NCBI GenBank assembly: GCA_009663005.1
Contig: CM018902.1
Coordinates: 12,500,960 to 12,510,959 of the forward strand
Direction: 5' to 3'
DNA from: Actinidia chinensis
Lineage: Eukaryota > Streptophyta > Magnoliopsida > Ericales > Actinidiaceae
Length of the DNA stretch: 10,000 bases
Both the position numbers and the translations under genes were made by a program. This document shows, piece after piece, positions 1 to 6,737 of the stretch (positions are counted from its first letter, which is position 1; every line of letters begins with the position of its first letter). The notes beneath the pieces were generated by a model that saw only the letters and a list, made by a program, of their open reading frames with translations, did no database searches and had not been told where the DNA came from.

Positions 1-786
1 TGGCAATTGATTGACAATTGGACGCAATGTTTGAATCTAGCCTCATAATCTTGTAAAGTTTTCAACTACTATCTCTAAATCTGGATTTTTCTAGAAGTAA
101 CGGAGATAGTCCATGTTGGCAAGGTTTCAGAAGGAGCAGTAAACTGGGACGGTGGACCAAAGTGTTAGAGTCGTCTTCCCAAGGTTCTTGTTCCAAGAGG
201 ACTTTGGTGAATTTCCCACTCATTGTCTGAGTGTACGAGTATAAATTGTTCCACTACTAGAATTCAAGCATCCTTGGGTAGTATTGACATGTTTTGCACA
301 AACCTGGAAACTCACGGAGCTTGTGGATATTCATTTCACAAAAGTGGCTAGGACTGGAGCATAAGGACATGGCTCAATTGTCACACCCTTCCTCATGGTT
401 TGGACTGGGGCCACATGTTCGTTGGGTTTGAAGGAAAGACTGCAAAGTGTCTCAAGACTTTTGATTTGGGAGGCTGATACACATTTGGAATTAAGGATAC
501 TGACCTCGTGACTGGTGAATATTTGCAAAATTTGTTGTCCATAAGACAGTTCCTCTATTGAAGTCATGTAGGATATGATTCAAAGAAAGTGTATAGTCAA
601 TTCCTCAACCAAGAAGGTGGAGGTGAATATGTAGACACATGATGGCTATCCAATTTGATTAGACTGTGGTACTTCAAAATTAAAATCAAGGCATCATTTT
701 AAATTTTTTTTTTTCAATAAAAGAACAAAAATTAAATCTTACAACACTTGTGATGAAATCACAATAACTCAAACTTGCGTTTTAGC
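1..786 (-). other. Leader and possible gag remnant of element A
   Basis: This stretch follows the primer-binding site on the minus strand, where a leader and then gag would be expected. The longest open stretch is 78 codons (567 to 331), and I cannot assign it to a family. Neighbouring frames contain proline- and glutamine-containing fragments that could be an eroded gag N-terminus, but no zinc knuckle (CX2CX4HX4C) or capsid motif is visible. An A/T-rich stretch at about 700-730 lies in the leader. No host gene is apparent on either strand. The gag interpretation rests mainly on position. Confidence 0.35.
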
Positions 787-804
787 TCCCCGGCAACGGC
801 GCCA
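787..804 (-). other. Primer-binding site of element A (tRNA-Asp type)
   Basis: The 18 bases on the minus strand, TGGCGCCGTTGCCGGGGA, are the exact complement of the 3' end of plant tRNA-Asp(GUC), including its CCA. Such a site primes minus-strand DNA synthesis by reverse transcriptase. It lies six bases past the proposed LTR end at 811. It is not a tRNA gene: no anticodon arm or D arm flanks it. Confidence 0.88.
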
Positions 805-896
805 AAAGCTTGCCACTTTTCGGTGTATTTTTATCTATCTTAATTCAGTTCCCAAGCGTAGGACCTACCAGTGCAGCATAATACTCGGAAGTCCGA
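793..896 (-). repeat. U5-end/PBS duplication, copy 1
   Basis: This copy runs from the PBS core GCAACGGCGCCA (793-804) through the LTR end to AGTCCGA (896). It is nearly identical to 913-1020. It holds the part of the PBS that is continuous with the full 18-base site. After 896 it diverges from copy 2, reading ATCGTTCCACAGAGG. Confidence 0.85.
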
Positions 897-912
897 TCGT
901 TCCACAGAGGGC

Positions 913-1020
913 GCAACGGCGCCAAAAATGCTTGCCACTTTTCGGTGTATGTTTTTTCTATCTTAATTCAGTTCCCAAGCGTAGGAACCTACCAGTGCAG
1001 CATAATACTCGGAAGTCCGA
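913..1020 (-). repeat. U5-end/PBS duplication, copy 2
   Basis: This is the second copy of the PBS-core plus LTR-end sequence, offset from copy 1 by 120 to 124 bases because of small indels. Its PBS is cut to 12 bases (913-924) and then joins the flank of copy 1. Past 1020 it continues into the rest of the LTR with GATCTTATCCACCGAGAG, which differs from the flank of copy 1, so this is not a simple perfect tandem slip. Confidence 0.85.
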
Positions 1021-1407
1021 GATCTTATCCACCGAGAGCTGGTTTGCAAGATTTTGAGTAGTTTGTTTTGTAAGTAATGAAATACATGGTAAAATTGATT
1101 TTTGTGATTTTTAGAAGATTTGTGAAATGAAAAGTAAGCTATAAATGTAACGAATGCATGATCTAAATACTTGATTTTATTCTTCATTATATTTTCTAGT
1201 GTCTTCCGCCTCTTTTGTACTCATCAATTTTTCAAGGTAAATGAAATTGATTGGAAAAGTTTTTGTCAATGAAATTATTTTGTATCTAAAAATATTTTTT
1301 GAAAATTGACAATAATTTTAATTCAGTTTCAATCCTGAATGCAATTGATCTAAATCTTAGTTTACACAAGGATTCCTGGTAATAACATATCTTAGATTTA
1401 TACAATT

Positions 1408-1450
1408 CCCCCCCCCCCCACAACCCCCCCCCCCCCCCCCCCCCCCCCCC
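1408..1450. repeat. Poly-C run in LTR A
   Basis: The run has 43 bases, nearly all C, broken only by ACAA at 1420-1423. It sits in the R-U5 part of LTR A. It is either a slippage-expanded homopolymer or a consensus artefact; its length should not be trusted. Confidence 0.9.
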
Positions 1451-1788
1451 AAAGTTTTGAGCTTTGTATTAGATTGATCAATTTAAAACAATCTTTTAAG
1501 TTTGTGCAAGAGAAGAAAGAACTAGTTTCTCTAAGATTAAATTAAATCTTGTATTTAAATCAAGCCAATGCTATTTAGTCCTATCATATTTGATTAATTT
1601 TGTAACGTTTGTAAATTGAATTACTGACAATTAGTAAATAAAGCATAAGTAGCGCTACCCACGCATCCAGGCGGACATTGAAATTTAAAGTAATTGAACT
1701 AACATAAATATATTGATTGACAAATTAAAGTACAATTGTTTGAACTTTAAACTAGACTAATCTAATTTCAAACTTAAATTAAAAAACT

Positions 1789-1802
1789 AGAGAGAGAGAG
1801 AG
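1789..1802. repeat. (AG)7 microsatellite
   Basis: Seven AG units just downstream (minus sense) of the LTR A TATA box. On the transcript strand this is a CT-rich stretch near the expected transcription start, as is common in plant 5' leaders. Confidence 0.85.
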
Positions 1803-1863
1803 CCTCCTAAAATAAATCTTAGACTAAAGAAATCTACCCTCTCAATTAGATCTCCTCCCCTCC

Positions 1864-1871
1864 TATTTATA
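1864..1871 (-). promoter_or_regulatory. TATA box of LTR A
   Basis: The minus strand reads CTATAAATAGGAGGGGAG, a near-consensus plant TATA box (TATAAATA). It lies about 560 bases inside the LTR from its U3 end, and a start roughly 30 bases downstream, near 1835, would define the U3/R border. It is the best promoter candidate in element A. Confidence 0.65.
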
Positions 1872-1878
1872 GAAAAAC

Positions 1879-1950
1879 ATAAATATATATACATATATAA
1901 ATACATATAATATCTAGATATTTCTATATATGTATATATATAATATTATA
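1879..1950. repeat. AT-rich alternating tract in U3 of LTR A
   Basis: The tract consists almost only of A and T with long TATATA runs on both sides of CTAGATATTTC, so much of it is self-complementary. It sits immediately upstream of the TATA box in the minus sense. Several chance TATA matches inside it make the exact promoter position less certain. Confidence 0.75.
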
Positions 1951-2162
1951 CGTCGGAGAGAGACGGAGAGTGATCCGAGAGAGAGGAAAATGGGAGGACA
2001 TGAGGTCAACATTTGTGGGCCTCCCTTGAAATATCTTCCATTATGACAAGCTTGATTTTGTGGAAAGTTGTCAGTTGTTTCCTTGGGGAATGAATGGCCT
2101 GGTTCCTTCTCAGTAATCCTTTTGTCATTCGGCCAACTGATGTACAGTCCGACGTCGGAATT

Positions 2163-2265
2163 CTGGACCGGTCGGGACTAAGGCGGTTTCGGCTTCTATC
2201 TTTTTCGTGAACCGGTCTGAATTTACCTGGACCGGTCCGGAAGTAGGCGGTTTGACTTCTTTTTC
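2163..2265 (-). repeat. Spaced direct repeats with ACCGGTCC core in U3 of LTR A
   Basis: CTGGACCGGTC followed by a GGCGGTTT block begins at 2163 and again at 2227, an offset of 64 bases; a third ACCGGT lies between them at 2211. The repeats are 300 to 400 bases upstream of the TATA box on the transcript strand. Repeated U3 motifs in plant LTRs often act as enhancer boxes; that role here is inference. Confidence 0.6.
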
Positions 2266-2603
2266 TTCTTAAATGCTCTTTTACCTGCAAAACCCTTTCG
2301 CACCTCTTTGTGCACCATATAATTAATTTTAACAACTAAAATATAAATTTCTAAAATAGGAGGATCGACTATAAATGTTATTTTTTCTATATTTATCATA
2401 CTCCCTCTCACTAGTACTTTTCTGGCATTGTTGTCAAACTATCGTCTCGCATTTAACTCCTCCTCGCCTATTGTGATCGCCCAGAGTCTTCTCTTTCATA
2501 AGTATCTTCCCCTCTCGTTCTCGTAAGTTTATGTCCCCGTAATTCTGACGTATTAGATCGGTGACCTAGATTCGTTACCTTCGTGGGTCCTCCGACCATT
2601 TAT

Positions 2604-2645
2604 GGGGGGGGGGGGGGGGGGGGGTGGGGGGGGGGGGGGGGGGGG
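2604..2645. repeat. Poly-G run
   Basis: The run has 42 bases of G broken by a single T at 2625, about 15 bases before the likely ATG (2660) of the antisense gene remnant. Like the poly-C run in LTR A it may be slippage or a consensus error. Confidence 0.9.
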
Positions 2646-2659
2646 ATAAGGCTCCCCCC

Positions 2660-3236
2660 ATGGCTGACGAGGTAAATCATCTCCTTCCTCGCCCCGTGGG
2701 AGGGTTTCACCCGAGGAGAACTCTGTGATCGCCATTCACCCCTCAGTAGAGGGAAATAAAACGAATATCATGACCCTTAGAGGCGCTGAACGCTCTTAGG
2801 GAAACCTATTCTTTTCATCCCGGGGGTCGGGCAAGGCTTTCCCGACGAGGGGGAGACCATCACCTCTACCCGTCCGTGCGGGGTGGCGTTTACGAGGCCG
2901 CGTTCCCCCGCTGGCCTTCGTTTTCCTCTTCACACACCATCAGGCTAATTCTTCAATTCTACAACATCTGCCCGGCCCAGCTCGTGCCCCACGCGTGGAG
3001 AAGCATTACCTTCTCTTATGGCGTTGTGGCGGGTCTACAAATATTCTCTATCCCCTGTCCGAGTTTAGAACCTTTTTAGCCTCAATTGCACCCTAAACCG
3101 GACCAAGGCTGGTGTATTTCAAAGGCGAGGAACAGAAGTTTCTGCTCGGAGGATACCCCAGCCCCGTCAAGGGGTGGAAGTCAGTTTCTTCTTCATCTCC
3201 GGTCGATGATGGGAGATTCCGCATGGAAAAAAGTAA
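2660..3236 (+). pseudogene. Antisense ORF of element B, N-terminal part (PF04195-like gypsy-type transposon protein)
   Basis: Conceptual translation across frames gives the hallmarks of the plant 'putative gypsy-type transposon' family (Pfam PF04195). A VYEAAFP segment at about 2889-2912 precedes a hydrophobic stretch TIRLILQFYNICPAQLVP (about 2936-2989), then HAWRS, and at about 3143-3185 LLGGYPSPVKGWKS, matching the family's 'L..GLPSS.KGWK' signature. The ATG at 2660 (MADEVNHLLPRP) is a plausible start, but several stops and frameshifts follow. The protein's function is unknown; such ORFs are carried by Tat-lineage elements on the strand opposite pol. Coding is interrupted at 3237 by the low-complexity block and appears to resume at 4700. 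Family assignment is from remembered sequence patterns, not a search. Confidence 0.65.
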
Positions 3237-3321
3237 AAAAAAAAAAAAGAAAAAAAAAAAAAAAAAAGGGAAAAAAAACCAAAAGAAATAAAAAAAAAAA
3301 AAAAAAAAAAAAAGAAAAAAG

Positions 3322-3355
<34 letters not shown>

Positions 3356-3364
3356 AAAAAAAAG

Positions 3365-3396
<32 letters not shown>

Positions 3397-3944
3397 AAAA
3401 CAAAAAAAAAAAAAAAAAAAAAAAAAAACAAAAAAAAAAAAAAAGAAAAAAAAAAAAAAAAAAAAACAAAAACAAAAAAAAAAAAAACCACAAACACCCC
3501 ACAACCCACATTGCCACCCCCACCCAACAAAACAACCCCCCACCCACCTCCCACCAAAAAACCCCAAACCCCCAAACACACACCCCCTTCTACAAAACCC
3601 ACCCACCACCCACCCCCCCCCCCCCCCACTTCCCCCCCCCCCCCCCCCCTTTTTTTTTCCCCCTACCCCCCCCCCCCCCCCCCCTTCCTGACCCCCCCCC
3701 CCCTGCCCCTCCCCCTCCCCCCCCCCCTTTTCCCCCCGTTTCCCCCCCCCCCCCCATTTCCCCCCCCCCCCCTCCCCCCCCCCCCCCCCCCTCCCCTCCT
3801 CCCCCCCCCCCCCCCCCCCCCCCCTTTTCCCCCCCCCCCCCCCCCCCCCCTTTCCCCCTCCCCCCCCCCCCTCCCCCCCCCCCCCCCCCCTGGCCCCCCC
3901 CCTCCCCCCCCCCCCCCTCCGCACCCCCCCCCCACCCCTCCCCC

Positions 3945-4003
<59 letters not shown>

Positions 4004-4090
4004 CCCCCCCCCCCCCCCCCCCCCTCCCCCCTTTTTTCCCTCTCCCCCCCCCTCCCCCCCCCCCCCCCCCCCTCCCCCCCGCCCCCTCCG

Positions 4091-4129
<39 letters not shown>

Positions 4130-4352
4130 CCCCCCCCCCCCCCCCCCCCCCCCACCCCCCCGCCCCCCCCTTTTTTCCCCCCTTTTTTTCCCCCCCCCTT
4201 TCCCCCCCCCTCCCACCCCCCCCCTCCCCCCCCCCCCCCCTCCCCCCCCCCCCCCCCCCCCATCCCCCCTCCTCCCCCCCCCCCCCCTTCCCCCCCCCCC
4301 CCCCCTTCCCCCCCCCCGGCCCCCCCCCCCCTTCCCACCCCGAGCCCCCCCC

Positions 4353-4392
<40 letters not shown>

Positions 4393-4699
4393 CCCCCCAC
4401 CCCCCCCTCCCCGCCCCCCGCCCCTCCACCCTCCCCCCCCCCCCCCCCTTCCCCCCTCCCCTGTCCCACCCCCCCCCCCCCCCCCCCCCCCCCCCCCGCC
4501 CCCCCCCCCCCCCCTCCCCCCCCCCCCCCCCTCCCCCCTGCCCCTCCCCACCTCCCCCCCCCCCCCCTCCCCCCCCCCCCACCCCCCCCCCCCCTCCCCC
4601 CCCCCTCCTTTCCCCCTCCTCCCCCCTCCCCCCGCCTTTTCCCCCCCCCCCCGCCTCCCCCCCCCCCACCCCCCCCCCCCCCCCGCCCCCCTTTCCCCT
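3237..4699. repeat. 1.46-kb low-complexity block: poly-A grading into poly-C
   Basis: From 3237 to about 3487 the plus strand is almost pure A with scattered G and later C. From about 3488 to 3608 it is an A/C mixture growing richer in C. From 3609 to 4699 it is almost pure C with scattered T and rare A or G. No period is visible. The block falls inside the antisense gene. The long Pro-, Gly-, Lys- and Phe-rich open frames here arise only from the homopolymers. It may be a real simple-sequence expansion, but it also looks like what low-quality long-read consensus produces. Confidence 0.9.
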
Positions 4700-4742
4700 C
4701 TACTGTGGGCGCCCCAAGAGTCCCAGGACGTGGGGAATTCAG

Positions 4743-4819
4743 GTCTGTCGCTCTCCTTCCACCCTGTTTTTGTATTCTTGAATGGCGGGTGGGCTACTGG
4801 GGCTGTTTTCCTTTTGCAG
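4743..4819 (+). other. Candidate intron 1 in antisense ORF
   Basis: The donor is CAG/GTCTGT and the acceptor is TTTTCCTTTTGCAG, with a pyrimidine-rich run before the AG. Length is 77 bases, typical of short plant introns. Readable peptide sequence lies on both sides. Confidence 0.4.
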
Positions 4820-5798
4820 ATAAGCACTGACAATAAACCCGCCTCGACTTTTTCGGCGACGAAACGAAGGTTTTTTCGATGAGGTTTTTCAGTCAACTCA
4901 AGAAGTCGGTACGCTTCTCATTACCAGTGCATCTGGACCAAGTCGTTTGGCCGGTATTTGGGCTCCCCCGGTTCTAGGGCATCGAGGCGGCGGGCGACAT
5001 CTTCCCAGCGGAGAAGCTTCCGAGCTCTCAAGCGACGTGGGTGATCCAAAAATCCCCATGATCAGCTCGGCGAGAAGTCCTTCCAGAGATGATTCCTTGA
5101 GGTCTAGGATCCATCAGAACAACTTCAGGAGGTTGTTACCTCACATCCCCGATCTGACCCTTTTAAGGTGGTCAGGGGAAAGGTTCTGGATCCTATACTA
5201 GATCTTTCCTCGAATGCTCCGGCTTTTTTATTCCTCCATCGAAATCTGTTCGGATTCGAGCCTACCCGTCGAGCTTGAATCGGATGGTATTGACCCTTTT
5301 CTTTTTCTAGGCGATGATGACTTTCCTTATCTGATTCGTAGGCTATTGTGCAGCCATGTCGAAGAGAGTTAGCTTTAAGAAGATTAGCGAGAGCTGGGGA
5401 AGGCGGAGGGTGCGAGCTCGGGAACTCGTTCCCAAAAGGCAAAGGGAGTTGTCATTGCCGATAATCGGCCCGTGGAGAGCACACCAGCTCGCCTAATAAA
5501 AAGGGGAAGGCCGACATTGCTCAAAAGGGTAAAGGAGTTGTCCCCGTCGGCCCCGAGGGCAAGAAGAAGGCGCCTCATCGGGCAAAGCCCCGCCCCTCCA
5601 GCCACCACTTCTCCTCATCCTGGAGAAGGTTCCTCTGCGCAATCTCGCACTGTCTTGGGCCCCTATGGCTTCCATGTTGGGCAGCCCATCGTGGCCGAGA
5701 AGTTTGCTGCGGGGGTTGATTCCTCCGCCGACACGTAGAAGTTGGAGAAGCTCACCTTGGACTAGACGGCGACGAAGCTCTTCCATGTGATCGGTCAG

Positions 5799-5877
5799 GT
5801 ACTCTTCGGGGGCGTTTCAATTGTTCTATCGATTTAACTAACTGTGGAATTGCTAAAAAATGTTTCCTTTCTTGTAG
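5799..5877 (+). other. Candidate intron 2 in antisense ORF
   Basis: The donor is CAG/GTACTC and the acceptor is TTTCCTTTCTTGTAG; an A/T-rich interior holds a branch-like CTAAC at about 5837-5841. Length is 79 bases. The exon before it reads TKLFHVIGQ, and the coiled-coil stretch begins after it. A slightly later AG at 5880 is an alternative acceptor. Confidence 0.45.
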
Positions 5878-6335
5878 CAGCGTTGGGCTCGGCTCGTCTT
5901 TGGCTGCCGGAGCAGGGAGGCCGGGGAGCTGGCATCTCTCAAGAGGCAGTCGCTTCATGGAAACCGAATTGCTCGCTCTAGAAGGTGCTATCGTTTGGAC
6001 CAGCAACTGGACAAGTCCCATGCTCGGAGCAGTAGGCCAATGATGAGCTCGCAAGGCGAAGAGTGATCGAGATCACTACCGCAATTCGAGGGTCGGGAGT
6101 GTTGGTGAACGAGCTGAGGGGAAGCTCTGAATAAATCCAGGAATCTGCCGTGGAGGAGTTCAAATCCTCGTCGGAGTTCATGTGGTCGTGAAGATTCTAC
6201 CTCCAAATACTTTGGGAAGGGGTTTAACTTCTCCAAGGTTCAACTTCCTGACATCACCCCGAACTCGCCATCGACCTTGAAGGCACTGTGGTCGATCACA
6301 TCTGCTGCGGAGCCAAGACGATGCGATGAGAAAAT

Positions 6336-6737
6336 TGAGAAAGACGGGCGAGATGAGGGGGGTAAATCAAAAATAATGCCCCGAGGTGTAAATTTTTTTT
6401 TTATGTGTAATTGAGATGTAATTTCTTGTTTTATTTGACTGAAATATCTTTATTCCCCGTTTTTTGTTGAGTGTTACTGGCGATCATAAGTAATGGTCGA
6501 AATTTCTAACTGAAATAATATTGGGACTTCAATAATGGGCGATCTTATTTTCTTCTCGAACTGGGCGATTTCATTTTGTTTTGAACTGCGATCGCAATAT
6601 TGGCGACATCGATTAGGTGATCAAGAAGTTTATCTCTGTAACGTATGGCGATCATAATGCTGGCGATATCAATAATGGCGATATCAATCTTTTGTATAAA
6701 CGTTGTATAAATCATAAGCGAACCGCACAATTTTTAA
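6336..6737. other. Spacer between convergent pol and antisense ORF
   Basis: This AT-rich stretch separates the two 3' ends. Apart from the GGCGAT repeats (6477-6690) it contains T-runs such as the one at about 6392-6402. I see no gene. Polyadenylation or termination signals for the antisense transcript could lie here but none is clear. Confidence 0.5.
6477..6690. repeat. Degenerate GGCGAT repeat cluster
   Basis: The motif TGGCGAT(C/A) or GGGCGAT recurs about eight times, at 6479, 6538, 6564, 6601 (as GGCGAC), 6647, 6662 and 6677 among others, in AT-rich surroundings. The last two share GGCGATATCAAT at 15-base spacing. Spacing elsewhere is irregular, so this is an eroded tandem array or dispersed motif rather than a clean satellite. 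Confidence 0.5.

Larger units (their letters stand above)
1..2427 (-). mobile_element. Element A: partial LTR retrotransposon, 5' LTR plus start of internal region
   Basis: Read on the minus strand, the order is LTR (2427 to 811), six-base spacer, tRNA-Asp primer-binding site (804 to 787), then internal sequence running off the left edge. That is the canonical order of the 5' end of an LTR retrotransposon. The long LTR and tRNA-Asp primer fit plant Ty3/gypsy elements, possibly Athila-like, but no pol domain is inside the window, so the lineage is open. Base composition is AT-rich and changes sharply to GC-richer DNA just right of 2427, supporting a boundary there. The natural reading is that A inserted into element B, because B's expected 3' LTR is missing at this point. 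Confidence 0.7.
811..2427 (-). repeat. 5' LTR of element A (about 1.6 kb)
   Basis: Proposed ends are TGCCAG at 2427 and GTGGCA at 811 in the minus-strand sense, giving the usual TG...CA with a 5-bp inverted match TGCCA/TGGCA. The right end was chosen by matching the left end and is less certain. Inside, in transcription order, are U3 with repeated ACCGGTCC motifs (about 2163-2265), an AT-rich tract (1879-1950), a TATA box (1864-1871), a long R-U5, a poly-C run (1408-1450), and a U5 end that is duplicated (793-1020). The second LTR lies outside the window, so the ends cannot be confirmed by comparison. A five-base flank TTGTT at 2428-2432 is a candidate target-site duplication whose partner is off the window. 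Confidence 0.6.
4700..6335 (+). pseudogene. Antisense ORF of element B, C-terminal part
   Basis: Coding-like sequence resumes right after the low-complexity block. Recognisable stretches in shifting frames are GAPRVPGRGEF (about 4707-4739), PASTFSATKRRFF after a candidate intron, a basic Lys/Arg/Pro/Ser-rich middle (about 5400-5740), and a charged helical stretch around 5880-6180 containing QEAVAS, QLDKSHARSS, ANDELARRR and VEEFKSSSEF. That stretch resembles the coiled-coil C-terminal half of Tat-lineage antisense ORF proteins. Two GT...AG intervals of 77 and 79 bases (4743-4819, 5799-5877) look like small plant introns; a third acceptor-like site CTTTTTCTAG ends at 5310. Multiple in-frame stops mark it as a pseudogene. 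Role unknown. Confidence 0.55.

Noticed and set aside
787..804. A tRNA-Asp gene
   Set aside because: Only the last 18 bases of the tRNA are present and no cloverleaf arms flank them; position next to the LTR end explains it as a primer-binding site.
2006..2335. 109-codon minus-strand frame
   Set aside because: It lies across U3 of LTR A and its spaced repeats; no family resemblance was seen, and it runs upstream of the TATA box.
2341..2410. A MITE ending in the Stowaway-like words TACTCCCTC
   Set aside because: Only one end-like word is present, with no inverted partner or TA duplication found; the stretch is better read as the U3 start of LTR A.
3086..3691. 201-codon lysine-rich plus-strand frame and overlapping Phe-rich minus-strand frames
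   Set aside because: They arise from the poly-A part of the block; only the first 40 or so codons overlap real antisense-gene sequence, and the better family match there is in another frame.
3511..4830. 439-codon proline-rich open frame on the plus strand, and the 268- to 567-codon glycine-rich frames on the minus strand
   Set aside because: They are translations of the poly-C block (CCN is Pro, GGN is Gly). There is no start context, domain or codon structure, and they only reflect absence of stops in homopolymer DNA.
6477..6690. A CRISPR-like or satellite array
   Set aside because: The repeated motif is only 6 to 12 bases with irregular spacing and no conserved repeat-spacer structure.
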